Source: an uncultured Rhizobium sp.
Lineage (GTDB): Bacteria > Pseudomonadota > Alphaproteobacteria > Rhizobiales > Rhizobiaceae
Direction: 5' to 3'
DNA length: 51,896 nucleotides
Assembly (NCBI GenBank): GCA_945952315.1
Contig: CAMFIE010000029.1
Location: 1 to 51,896 of the forward strand
The notes under the pieces are model-generated. The model did not search any database, was not told where the DNA came from, and saw nothing but the letters and a program-made list of their open reading frames with translations. Every line of letters starts with the position of its first letter. The first letter of the stretch is position 1. The position numbers and the translations under genes were made by a program. Shown here in pieces: positions 7,307 to 15,051 of this stretch.

Positions 7307-8517
7307 CCCACCTTCAGCCCATCTGCGCCGCGCGCTTTCAGAAGTGCCATCAGCATGGGGCCGAGGCCGAATTCCCCGCGGGCGGCCTTGCGTGTGAGGT
7401 CACGCAGGTAGCCGCCAGGCGATGTGATGTGCCCTGCCCGCTCCAGAATGCAGGCAATCGCGGTTGCCGCATTCTCAGGCCCCATCACATCGCAGGCGTC
7501 CTGATAGGCGGACGGGCTGACACCCAGCGTGGAGCGGACCACAACGGCCGCCGTCATCATGTCACGCCAGCTCGAAATCGCGCCGCCCGGTCCATAATCG
7601 GCGATATCCGGGCAGGCCCGCAAGACAAGACCCAATGGAAAGGCCCGCATCGGCTCCTTCGGCCGTTCGGTTTCTTGCACCACGGTTTCGTCCTTCGCTT
7701 TTTCAGGGCGAGGTTCAGATTCATCGATGGATTCGGGTTTTGAATTCTGTATGTGCTGCCCATTATGAGCATCATTGGTGCTGGAATTTGTGGAAAATTT
7801 CTGCATTTCCAACATGTTGAGCACTTCGTCCCGGAGGAGCGCGAGGCTTTCGGCGCGATCCCGGACAATCGCAAGATCAGGCGCGCGCGGGATCGACTGC
7901 ACAATGGAAAGATAGGTTGCCTCGATCGCCTGCCAGTTGCCTGCCGCACCCTCCTCCATGGCCGCAGAAATCAGCTTGCGCAAATCCCGGCGCAGGATCG
8001 TGAGATTTTCCTTTTCCCGGCGGAAGATCATCCGGGCCTCGACCACGTCCTGTGCAATCAGCGCCAGCTCTTCCGCGCGCATCAGAAGCGGCGAGAGATC
8101 AAAACCAAAGGCGCTTTCGATATCGCCGCCCTTGTCCTTGCGGGCATAGCGCTTGCCATTGGCACTGTCCTTGCGGCTGATCAGCCCGGCCTCGACGAGA
8201 AGCGCCAGATGCCGGCGAAGCGTTGCGCCTGCAATACCATGCGCCCGGAGCGTCAATTGCTGGTTTGAGGGAAAAACAATCAGCTGCCCGTCCTGCTTCA
8301 GGTCATTGTCGGGGTGGAAGCTCAAGAGCGCATCAAGAACCGCAAGGCTGCGGTCCTGGAGACCGAGCCGTTCACGCGCTTCGGATGCGTCCCGAAAGAC
8401 CTTCCATTTGTTGACCACCTTCCCCGGCTTGATTTCGGCCACAGCCATCTGCTGCCGCACCAGCGCAAGGGTCATCGGTCGCCGCCCGAAAGGCGTCGTC
8501 ACATGTCCACTCTGCAT
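7303..8517 (-). CDS. repC: Replication initiator RepC
   Basis: RepC (404 residues) is the initiator of repABC replicons and is limiting for copy number. The N-terminal domain has the family pattern (VNKWKVFRDASEARERLGLQDRSLAVLDALLSFHP, then QLTLRAHGIAGATLRRHLALLVEAGLI), a winged-helix DNA-binding region at about residues 80-125. A poorly conserved linker rich in E, K and P (about residues 235-285) precedes the C-terminal domain, DIADYGPGGAISSWRDMM. An AAGGTG ribosome site precedes the ATG. It is the last gene of repABC and is separated from repB by 164 bp that hold the antisense ctRNA. The gene usually contains oriV itself. Confidence 0.96.
   Translation of the reverse strand: MQSGHVTTPFGRRPMTLALVRQQMAVAEIKPGKVVNKWKVFRDASEARERLGLQDRSLAVLDALLSFHPDNDLKQDGQLIVFPSNQQLTLRAHGIAGATLRRHLALLVEAGLISRKDSANGKRYARKDKGGDIESAFGFDLSPLLMRAEELALIAQDVVEARMIFRREKENLTILRRDLRKLISAAMEEGAAGNWQAIEATYLSIVQSIPRAPDLAIVRDRAESLALLRDEVLNMLEMQKFSTNSSTNDAHNGQHIQNSKPESIDESEPRPEKAKDETVVQETERPKEPMRAFPLGLVLRACPDIADYGPGGAISSWRDMMTAAVVVRSTLGVSPSAYQDACDVMGPENAATAIACILERAGHITSPGGYLRDLTRKAARGEFGLGPMLMALLKARGADGLKVG
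7735..7817. other. AT-rich patch inside repC, candidate oriV
   Basis: In repABC plasmids studied so far, the origin lies within repC in an AT-rich stretch. The only markedly AT-rich part of this repC is around 7735-7817, in the linker-encoding section, and includes a TTTGTGGAAAATTT run that partly resembles a DnaA box. The assignment rests on position and composition only. Confidence 0.4.
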
Positions 8518-8577
8518 TTTTCTTCACCTTTTTCGAAGGCAAAAGAAATCTGCTCACCAAAACGGCGCCAAAGACTC

Positions 8578-8606
8578 TTGACTATGATTCGTGGAAATGA
8601 GATTCT
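8578..8606 (+). promoter_or_regulatory. Candidate promoter of the antisense ctRNA
   Basis: TTGACT (8578-8583) and GATTCT (8601-8606), 17 bp apart, lie on the strand opposite to repABC in the repB-repC gap. The -35 is good and the -10 weak. The position is that of the known ctRNA promoter in other repABC operons. Confidence 0.5.
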
Positions 8607-8611
8607 CGGTC

Positions 8612-8664
8612 TGCTAGAACACAGAGAAGGGCTTCCACGACGGAAACGTTTGGGGGCCTTTTTC
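8612..8664 (+). ncRNA. Antisense counter-transcribed RNA (incA/ctRNA type) controlling repC
   Basis: Rhizobial repABC operons encode a short antisense RNA between repB and repC that lowers RepC expression and causes incompatibility. Here the gap contains, on the plus strand, a promoter-like pair followed by a short sequence with TTCC/GGAA complementarity around 8633-8645 and an outer AAGG/CCTT pairing. It ends in GGGGGCC and a T-run at 8659-8663, which fits a terminated RNA of roughly 50-60 nt. The exact 5' end and the terminator stem, which has an asymmetric bulge, are uncertain. Confidence 0.6.
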
Positions 8665-8681
8665 TTTTGCGGTCCTGCTCC

Positions 8682-9665
8682 TTAGCTGTTGTCGCTATTC
8701 TGGCTGGCAACATAGGCAGCGTAGAGATCAGCCAGCCTGCCGGAGAGATAGTCTCCGAAGCCCGCCGCATCCTTTGCCTTCATGGCCAGCGTGAAATTCT
8801 TGCCATCGCTCTTCATCGAAGCCGACAAACGCCTGTCTTCGGAAGACCAGGTCTTGGCAAAAGCCTTCTGTCCCTTCTGAACCGGATGCTGCGCCTGCTT
8901 TACATGCCTGAACAGTGCCTCGAAACGCGCATCACCGGACAGGCTCCCGAAGGCATCCGTTTCGACAAAGGCCCGTGCCTTCTCGAGATTGGAGGTCTTT
9001 TCGAGTAGCTGCTTCAATTCATACCAGCGGTCCCGCCCGATCCCCTTGGCGGACCCCACCGCTTCAAGCACCGCATGCGGTATGGCCGTGACCGAAAGCA
9101 TTTTCGAAAGCGTCGCCCGGTCGATCGACAGGGCAGACAGAACCGTCTGGTTGTCGCGATCATAGTTAAGCCGCGAGAGCTCGGCTGCAAACAGCGCCTT
9201 TTCGATGAAGGAGAGATTGGCGCGGGCAGAGTTTTCCTGCCCCTGCGCCACTACATGCGCCCGGTCATCCAGGTCCTTCACCACCGCACGGACCTTGCGT
9301 CCGAGTGCGGCCGCGACCTTCAGCCGGCGATGGCCAAAGACCACCATGTAGCGGCCCTGCTGCTTCGGATGCGGGCGCACCAGAATGGGACTGTCCTGCC
9401 CGCGCTCGCGGATGGCCTCCAAAAGCTCCTGATACTCCGCATTGTCCTCGTCCAGCCGGTCGCGCACAAAAGACGCATCGATGAGGACCGGATCAAGCTC
9501 GACCACGGTCTGGCCCTCGAGCAGCTTGTCTGCCCGCTCGGCCATCTCGTCGATGGAGCGCAGAATGGATTTCGACGCGCCCTTGATCGTGTAATCAACA
9601 CTCGGTCGCTCTTCACTGCGGATCGGTTCGTCCATCAGATTGGCAAAGGGGTTCTTGCGGGCCAT
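8682..9665 (-). CDS. repB: Plasmid partitioning protein RepB (ParB family)
   Basis: RepB (327 residues) binds centromere-like parS sites and works with RepA in segregation and in repression of the operon. The sequence begins MARKNPFANLM, typical of RepB. It has the ParB N-terminal region with the VFGHRRLKVAAALG motif (about residues 110-125) and the GQENSARANLSFIEKALFAAELS region used for CTP/DNA binding. A helix-turn-helix follows around DRATLSKMLSVTAIPHAVLEAVG. A strong GAGGGGAGGGA ribosome site precedes the ATG. It lies 73 bp after repA. No 16-bp GTTNNCNGCNGNNAAC parS site could be found in the window. Confidence 0.96.
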   Translation of the reverse strand: MARKNPFANLMDEPIRSEERPSVDYTIKGASKSILRSIDEMAERADKLLEGQTVVELDPVLIDASFVRDRLDEDNAEYQELLEAIRERGQDSPILVRPHPKQQGRYMVVFGHRRLKVAAALGRKVRAVVKDLDDRAHVVAQGQENSARANLSFIEKALFAAELSRLNYDRDNQTVLSALSIDRATLSKMLSVTAIPHAVLEAVGSAKGIGRDRWYELKQLLEKTSNLEKARAFVETDAFGSLSGDARFEALFRHVKQAQHPVQKGQKAFAKTWSSEDRRLSASMKSDGKNFTLAMKAKDAAGFGDYLSGRLADLYAAYVASQNSDNS

Positions 9666-9738
9666 CAGTCCCTCCCCTCGTCAGAGATAGAGCCTTGAAA
9701 TACAAATGAAAAAACCGTGTTTTTACGGCCGTCAACAG

Positions 9739-10935
9739 TCATAGCCGCCCCCACGCCTTGTGGATGAGACCCTGAATCTCGAAATTCACGGCATCCAGAC
9801 AGTCAATCGCGCGGTCATAGGTCTCGCGTGTGAAATTGGCGCGGTCCACCTCATAGAGCGTCTGCTTGGTCAGACCCGCATCGGAAATAGCCGTGGTCTT
9901 CACCATCGGTGTCTTCAGCATTTCCTCCGCCAGCATGGACTGCATGAAACCCAGCATCTGAACCTGCGGCACGTCGCCAGGTTCATAACGGGTAATCAGG
10001 TAGCGCAGCCAGTCCATCCGCACATTGGCGCCCGCCTTCTTGATAGTGCGGGTGATATTGCCGAGCATCAGAAGGAATTGCGACATGGACATCAGGTCGA
10101 GCATCTGCGGATGCACGGTGATCAGCACCGAGGTCGCCGCCGTCAGCGCCGTCAGCGTCAGATAGCCGAGCTGCGGCGGACAATCGATCACCACCACATC
10201 ATAGCGATCGTCCACATCGGCCAGCGCCTTGCCCATGCGGGTGAAGAAGCGCTTGCCTTCGCTGGAATGCTGCATGGCAAGTGGCGTGTCGTACTCATAT
10301 TCCTGCAGTTCGAGATTGGCCGGAATGATATCAAGGCCCGGAAAATTCGTGGGCAGGATAACGTCGGTGATCGGCTTGCGCTCATCGTCATAGCGGATCG
10401 TGTCATAGAGCGACGGGTTGCGATCCAGCTCCGGCTGGAAACCGTAGAGCGCAGAAAGCGAGGCCTGCGGATCAAGATCGACCGTCAACACCCGGTGGCC
10501 GGTAAGCGCCAGATGCTGAGCGAGATGCGCGGCCGTGGTCGTTTTACCGGAACCGCCCTTGAAGTTCACAACGGCGATCACCTGCAGCTTGTCACCTGGC
10601 TTGCGGTGCGGCACATATTTCTTGGCTTCCGCCTTGCCGGTGCGGTCGAGAAAATAGCGCAGTTCCAGCATCTGTTCGGCGGTGTAGAAACGGCGTCCGC
10701 CCGAAGACGTTACCGGAACCGGGCCCTTGCCCTCCAGATGCAGGCGCTTCAGATTGTTGGGGCTCACGCCCAGATAGTGCGCAACCTCCGCCATGGAAAA
10801 CTGGCGCAGGTTCTTCCGCGCATTCGGCGGAAATTTCTCGAAGCGCAGCTGATCCAGCTTGCGCGAGATTTCCGCACCCTGCATCAATATCTTGTCGTCA
10901 AATTCAAACGACGGCAAAGGCATGTGGGCGTTCAT
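9739..10935 (-). CDS. repA: Plasmid partitioning ATPase RepA (ParA family)
   Basis: RepA (398 residues) is a type Ia ParA ATPase that segregates the replicon and autoregulates repABC. An N-terminal MerR-like helix-turn-helix is visible (FSMAEVAHYLGVSPNNLKRL, about residues 46-65). The deviant Walker A motif KGGSGKTT is at residues 126-133, followed by VDLDPQASLSALYG. The Walker B-like strand DVVVIDCPPQLGYLTL is present. It is the first gene of the operon; the leader of about 85 bp holds an 11-bp dyad (10985-10995) and is preceded by the promoter at 11018-11046. The ribosome site is weak (TTGAGAA). Confidence 0.96.
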   Translation of the reverse strand: MNAHMPLPSFEFDDKILMQGAEISRKLDQLRFEKFPPNARKNLRQFSMAEVAHYLGVSPNNLKRLHLEGKGPVPVTSSGGRRFYTAEQMLELRYFLDRTGKAEAKKYVPHRKPGDKLQVIAVVNFKGGSGKTTTAAHLAQHLALTGHRVLTVDLDPQASLSALYGFQPELDRNPSLYDTIRYDDERKPITDVILPTNFPGLDIIPANLELQEYEYDTPLAMQHSSEGKRFFTRMGKALADVDDRYDVVVIDCPPQLGYLTLTALTAATSVLITVHPQMLDLMSMSQFLLMLGNITRTIKKAGANVRMDWLRYLITRYEPGDVPQVQMLGFMQSMLAEEMLKTPMVKTTAISDAGLTKQTLYEVDRANFTRETYDRAIDCLDAVNFEIQGLIHKAWGRL

Positions 10936-11017
10936 TTCTCAACTACCGTTCTGGCGATAATTTCCCGCCTGAGCAGGATTTGCCGCCATTATGGCCGATT
11001 CCCTTCTGCTGACAAGA

Positions 11018-11046
11018 AAAATAGGGTTAACAAAAGGTTAACGCAA
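11018..11046 (-). promoter_or_regulatory. Promoter of repABC with two GTTAAC palindromes in the spacer region
   Basis: Reading the minus strand, TTGCGT (11046-11041) and TATTTT (11023-11018) are spaced by exactly 17 bp, a good sigma70-type promoter 83 bp upstream of repA. The palindrome GTTAAC occurs twice, at 11026-11031 and 11037-11042, one helical turn apart, covering the spacer and the edge of the -35. Overlap with the promoter fits an operator for RepA/RepB autorepression, but binding is inferred. Confidence 0.6.
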
Positions 11047-11303
11047 TCGGCCGAAGCAGCCAGAAAACCGCTGGATTTGCCGCTTTGCCGTGCGATTCCA
11101 GCCGCTTGAGGCAAATCCTTTTCTTAAGCCATCCACCGGATTCATGCATGACGGAACACGCATATGGCCATTCCGGAAGCGCTTGAAGCACGGGAACGGC
11201 CCCTTTGTCGCGCGACTCACCCATCAGCGCCATGAATCGATCAGGCCAGACCGATTCCAACAAGTCGTTGGACCCGATCCGGTCTCAGCGGCAGAATCGC
11301 GCC

Positions 11304-11597
11304 ATGAACCAGCAATTCAATCTCTATCTCGAACGGGTGGAAGCGGCGGAAAACCGGCATCGCTTCTATGTTCTTTCCATCGAACAGACGCTGTTTGGCG
11401 AGCCGGTCCTGGTGCGTCGCTGGGGCCGGATCGGCACCAGGGGACGCATCCGGTTGCAGACCTGCGCAAGCGAGATGGACGCAATCCGCCTCTTTGCCGA
11501 GCATCTGAAAAGACGGCGGTCGCGGGCCTATCGGGTGGGGCCGGCGGACAGGGGAGGGCAGGGGGCCGAGCCTTCGCCACAGTTTCGCTCATGGTAA
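11304..11597 (+). CDS. WGR-domain protein
   Basis: The product has 97 residues from the ATG at 11304; an upstream in-frame ATG at 11205 would add 33 residues that do not look like protein. It consists almost only of a WGR domain: FNLYLERVEAAENRHRFYVLSI, then RRWGRIGTRGR and a final helix AIRLFAEHLKRRRSR. In PARP enzymes WGR domains bind nucleic acids. Stand-alone WGR proteins are frequent in rhizobia and have no settled role. The gene is divergent from repABC, whose promoter lies about 260 bp upstream. A nucleic-acid-binding role is inferred. Confidence 0.75.
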   Translation: MNQQFNLYLERVEAAENRHRFYVLSIEQTLFGEPVLVRRWGRIGTRGRIRLQTCASEMDAIRLFAEHLKRRRSRAYRVGPADRGGQGAEPSPQFRSW

Positions 11598-11676
11598 GAA
11601 CAAAATTTAGTTGTTCGCCCGCCTTCGCTGCCTCTGCTAGAGGAGAGAGCAACGAACATCGGGAAGGATGACAGAG

Positions 11677-12381
11677 ATGACAGCAGAGAAGGTCGCAATC
11701 ATCACCGCAGGCGGAAGCGGCATGGGAGCAGCAGCGGCACGGCGGCTTGCCGCCGATGGCTACAAGGTTTCGATCCTTTCTTCCTCCGGCAAGGGTGAGG
11801 CGCTCGCGAAGGAACTCGGCGGTATGGGCGTTACGGGCTCCAACCAGTCGGTGGCGGACCTCGAGCGGCTGGTGTCGGAAACGATGGAACGCTGGGGCCG
11901 GGTGGATGTGCTGGTGAACAGCGCCGGTCACGGCCCGCGCGCCGCCTTGCTCGAGATCACCGACGAACAGTGGCTCACGGGCATGAATGTCTATCTGATG
12001 AATGTCATCCGCATGGTGCGCCTCGTGGGCCCCATCATGCAGAAGCAGAAAAGCGGCTCGATCATCAATATCTCCACCGCCTGGGTGGGTGAGCCCACTG
12101 CCATGTTCCCGACCTCTGCCGTTTTCCGGGCCGGTCTTGGTGCCTATACCAAGCTGTTTGCCGACAGTTTCGCCGCGGACAATGTGCGCATGAACAATGT
12201 GCTGCCCGGCTGGATCGACAGCCTGCCGGCCACGGAAGAACGCCGCGACAGCGTGCCGATGGGCCGCTATGGCACGTCCGAGGAAATCGCCGCAACAATC
12301 GCATTTCTCGCCTCAGAAGGCGCGGGCTACATTACCGGCCAGTCGATCCGGGTTGATGGCGGGTTGATGCGCTCGGTCTGA
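11677..12381 (+). CDS. SDR-family oxidoreductase with altered catalytic motif
   Basis: This is a classical-length short-chain dehydrogenase/reductase of 234 residues. It has the Rossmann glycine motif AGGSGMGAAAARRLA near the N-terminus, NSAGHG around residue 85 and a C-terminal GQSIRVDGG. The usual YxxxK active site is not present: aligning the region before GLGAYTK places Ser and Arg (SAVFR) where Tyr and Lys are expected. The first ATG (11668) directly abuts GGGAAGG, so the ATG nine bases further is used. The substrate is unknown, and the protein may be catalytically atypical. It precedes the CoxG gene by 163 bp, so a shared transcript is possible but not shown. Confidence 0.8.
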   Translation: MTAEKVAIITAGGSGMGAAAARRLAADGYKVSILSSSGKGEALAKELGGMGVTGSNQSVADLERLVSETMERWGRVDVLVNSAGHGPRAALLEITDEQWLTGMNVYLMNVIRMVRLVGPIMQKQKSGSIINISTAWVGEPTAMFPTSAVFRAGLGAYTKLFADSFAADNVRMNNVLPGWIDSLPATEERRDSVPMGRYGTSEEIAATIAFLASEGAGYITGQSIRVDGGLMRSV

Positions 12382-12544
12382 TGACGGATGTGAAGAGGGG
12401 AGGGGAGCCCTTCTGGCGCGATCCTGCGACAGGCCTTGATACCTTTTGCCGAATGCGCTTGCACAGGATTTGTTTTATAGGATCATAGGCGGCAGCGCGC
12501 GGGCGAAACCGCGCCGCCGGTTCGGGCAAGCGGGAGGAATGGCC

Positions 12545-13045
12545 ATGGACATGAACGGATCACAGCGGATCGAGGCATCACGCGAGGCAGTCTATGCCGC
12601 GCTCAATGATGTGGATGTGCTGCGCCAATGCATTCCGGGATGCGAAAGCATTGAAAAGACAAGCGATACCGAAATGACCGCCAAGGTCACCCTGAAGATC
12701 GGCCCGGTCAAGGCCAGCTTCTCCGGCAAGGTGACGCTCTCTGATCTCGATCCGCCGAACGGCTATACCATTTCGGGCGAAGGCTCGGGCGGCATGGCAG
12801 GCTTTGCCAAGGGCGGCGCCGAGGTGAAGCTGGAGGCTGATGGCGCGGCCACCATCCTGCATTATACGGTGAAGGCGGAAATCGGCGGCAAGCTCGCCCA
12901 GCTTGGCAGCCGTCTTATCGATGGCACCGCAAAGAAGCTCGCGGGCGATTTCTTCGCGACATTCGGTGAAGTGGTCGGCGCACCGGCCAATCCCCCGGCG
13001 GAAGAGCCGGAAAAAAAGGGCTGGCTCGGCAAGCTTCTCGGGTAA
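12545..13045 (+). CDS. CoxG-like SRPBCC protein
   Basis: The 166-residue protein belongs to the CO dehydrogenase subunit G family within the SRPBCC/START fold. It starts MDMNGSQRIEASREAVYAALND, followed by LRQCIPGCESIE, the glycine-rich GEGSGGMAGFAKGGAEVKL and an amphipathic C-terminal tail (PEKKGWLGKLLG) that may touch the membrane. Family members help assemble or anchor molybdenum hydroxylases, but no such enzyme is encoded in this window. Three ATGs are available; the one at 12545 lies 7 bp after GGGAGG and is preferred over 12539. A strong terminator follows six bases after the stop. Confidence 0.85.
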   Translation: MDMNGSQRIEASREAVYAALNDVDVLRQCIPGCESIEKTSDTEMTAKVTLKIGPVKASFSGKVTLSDLDPPNGYTISGEGSGGMAGFAKGGAEVKLEADGAATILHYTVKAEIGGKLAQLGSRLIDGTAKKLAGDFFATFGEVVGAPANPPAEEPEKKGWLGKLLG

Positions 13046-13050
13046 TGCGG

Positions 13051-13076
13051 GGGCGCGACACGGTCGCGCCCTTTTT
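13051..13076 (+). terminator. Rho-independent terminator after the CoxG gene
   Basis: GGGCGCGAC (13051-13059) pairs perfectly with GTCGCGCCC (13063-13071) around a 3-nt loop and is followed by TTTTT. It sits 6 bp after the stop and 4 bp before the end of the convergent TPR gene. Confidence 0.85.
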
Positions 13077-13079
13077 CCG

Positions 13080-14861
13080 TCAGCGGTTGAGCGCCCGGGC
13101 TTCCACCAGACGGTGGAAGGCATCGCGGATGCGGGCCACATGCGGCGTCTTGTATTCAAAGCCCTGATTGTGGAAGTGAATGAGCATGGTCGCATTCACC
13201 TCGAACACCAGCACCTGCCCCTGTGGACCCAGCGCGCAGTCGATACCGAAATAATCGAGGTCGACCGTGCGCCGGATCGCATCGAGCGCGGCCATCCGTC
13301 TTTCTCCGAAGACCGCTGCGGCCCGGTCCAGAAAATCGGCCTCTTCCCTTCGCATCCATTCGAATTCGGCCATGCGGGTGCTCTGGTGATGCACTTTCCA
13401 GTGCTCACCGATCGCCAGATGATAGGGCAGGATCTGATCGCCGACGAAGAGAAACCGGTATTTGCGAAACAGCTTGTCCGGTGAGCTGTAATCCACATAG
13501 GCCGTGCGATAGAGCTTTTCGCCCCGGTTCTCGTCCAGAAAGGCCTTGAGCCCTGCCGCATCATCAATCCGTTCCATGGCCTCGCCGCCATGGGTTCCGG
13601 CCTGACGCAGGATGAAGGGATAGGAGAGCGTGCCGGCCTCAACCGCGGCGAGCAGGTCGCGCGCCTCGATGCGCTCCGTCACCGGCATGATCACATCGGC
13701 AAGGCCGGAAAGCCGCTCGGCAATGCTTTGCCGGTCCGTGCCCCTGATCCGCTCCGGCGGATTGATCACCGGCCTTTGCGCGCCATTCACCAGCGCTTCG
13801 GTGGCATCGAGCGTATCCTGGCCAAGATCGGCATCGGCCACCAGATTGATGATGACGTCACCCACCTTGGCGAGCTGTTCCGGGCGATAGTCGAAACCCG
13901 GCAGAACCAGCATGACATCGGCGTCAAAATTGCGGTTGCCGAGCAGGTCTTCAAAGGGCGTATTGCCTGCCATCGGGGTGAACAGCAGCGTGGCGCGAAA
14001 GCGGGCGGGCTGGCGCTCTGCCGGATAGGTGCAATAGGCTCCCTTTTCGGCAACCAGCGCAAAACCCTTCCGTGCGCGATCGTGATCCCCGCGCGCGAGC
14101 GCCAGATATGCGGCCAGCATCAGCACGTCATTGTGGCCGGGATCAACCAGTCTTGCGGCATCAAGGTAGGTTTCGGCCTCGTCGATTGCACCGGCCAGCC
14201 GCAGCACATCGCCACAGGTGACAAGCGATTCGAAATCCGTTGCATCAAGGCTGAGCGCCACACGGAAACATTCTATGGCACGCTGGCTGTTGCCTTGCCT
14301 GAAATAAAGACCGGCCAGCATTCGCCATTGACCGATCTCTTCCGGCGCAAGGTCGGCCGCACGGCTGGCCGAAGCTATCGCCGCATCGAGATTGCCCTGC
14401 CGCTCGAAGAGCTCCGCCTTTTTCACATGCGCCCGGCCATAGAAGCGATGAAGCGAAAGCGCCTGATCAAGGCTTTCAAACGCCTCTTCAACCCGTCCGA
14501 GCCTCGCCAGCACACAGGCGCGGTTATACCAGTTTTCCGGCTCCTGAGGGGCAAGGCTTGTCGCCTTTTCATAGGCCATGGCGGCGGCGTTCAATGAGCC
14601 GCTTTCCTGCAATGCCAAGCCGAGACCGGAGGCGGCATTGGAATAGTCCGCTTTCAGCGCCAGGGCTGCCTCGAACCATTCCACCGCCTCACTGTTTCGC
14701 CCGGTCTGCAGGTGGAGATACCCGAGCGAATTGGCGAGAAAAGGATGACGGCGCACCTGCGGCGCAATCGTCAGCAGAAGATCGCGGGCACCCGCATGAT
14801 CGTCTTCTTCCATCCGCGCACCAACACCGGCGAGCACGGCTTGCAGGCCATCGGCATTCAT
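13080..14861 (-). CDS. TPR protein with C-terminal ATP-grasp-like domain
   Basis: The N-terminal 280 residues of this 593-residue protein are tetratricopeptide repeats (for example NSAEVVEWFEAALALKADY-type units, GRVEEAFESLDQALSLH, GNSQRAIECFRVALSLD). The C-terminal 300 residues start RATLLFTPMAGNTPFEDLL and include RPVINPPERIRGTDR, PFILRQAGTHGGEAM, and a final DYFGIDCALGPQGQVLVFEVNATM. The last stretch has the Asp/Glu/Asn arrangement of the ATP-grasp metal-binding strand. This fold usually ligates a carboxylate to an amine or thiol, or makes peptides; the substrate is unknown. The ATG at 14861 has GGGAG upstream, and a TTG at 14888 is an alternative. The gene stands alone. Confidence 0.75.
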   Translation of the reverse strand: MNADGLQAVLAGVGARMEEDDHAGARDLLLTIAPQVRRHPFLANSLGYLHLQTGRNSEAVEWFEAALALKADYSNAASGLGLALQESGSLNAAAMAYEKATSLAPQEPENWYNRACVLARLGRVEEAFESLDQALSLHRFYGRAHVKKAELFERQGNLDAAIASASRAADLAPEEIGQWRMLAGLYFRQGNSQRAIECFRVALSLDATDFESLVTCGDVLRLAGAIDEAETYLDAARLVDPGHNDVLMLAAYLALARGDHDRARKGFALVAEKGAYCTYPAERQPARFRATLLFTPMAGNTPFEDLLGNRNFDADVMLVLPGFDYRPEQLAKVGDVIINLVADADLGQDTLDATEALVNGAQRPVINPPERIRGTDRQSIAERLSGLADVIMPVTERIEARDLLAAVEAGTLSYPFILRQAGTHGGEAMERIDDAAGLKAFLDENRGEKLYRTAYVDYSSPDKLFRKYRFLFVGDQILPYHLAIGEHWKVHHQSTRMAEFEWMRREEADFLDRAAAVFGERRMAALDAIRRTVDLDYFGIDCALGPQGQVLVFEVNATMLIHFHNQGFEYKTPHVARIRDAFHRLVEARALNR

Positions 14862-15051
14862 CGGCGTTTCGCTCCCGGTCTCACGCAATGGCCTGTTCCT
14901 CGAATCACGCGCGCTGTCATTGCCTGAAGCAATAAAGAAGTGCAGATATTGCGAGAAGCTGATTTACCGTTTCGGGCCGGGTCTGCAGACGGGTCTGCAA
15001 GCTCCACGAAACCTTCGCCGTGACTTTTCTTTCTTCAGGTCCTGAAAATCG

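Noticed and set aside
9666-9738. parS site in the repA-repB gap
   Set aside because: Only a CCGT/ACGG mini-hairpin is present. The 16-bp GTTNNCNGCNGNNAAC pattern was not found here or elsewhere by eye, though a computed search is needed to exclude it.
9760-11109. Open frame of 449 codons on the plus strand opposite repA
   Set aside because: It is an antisense shadow; RepA is unambiguous.
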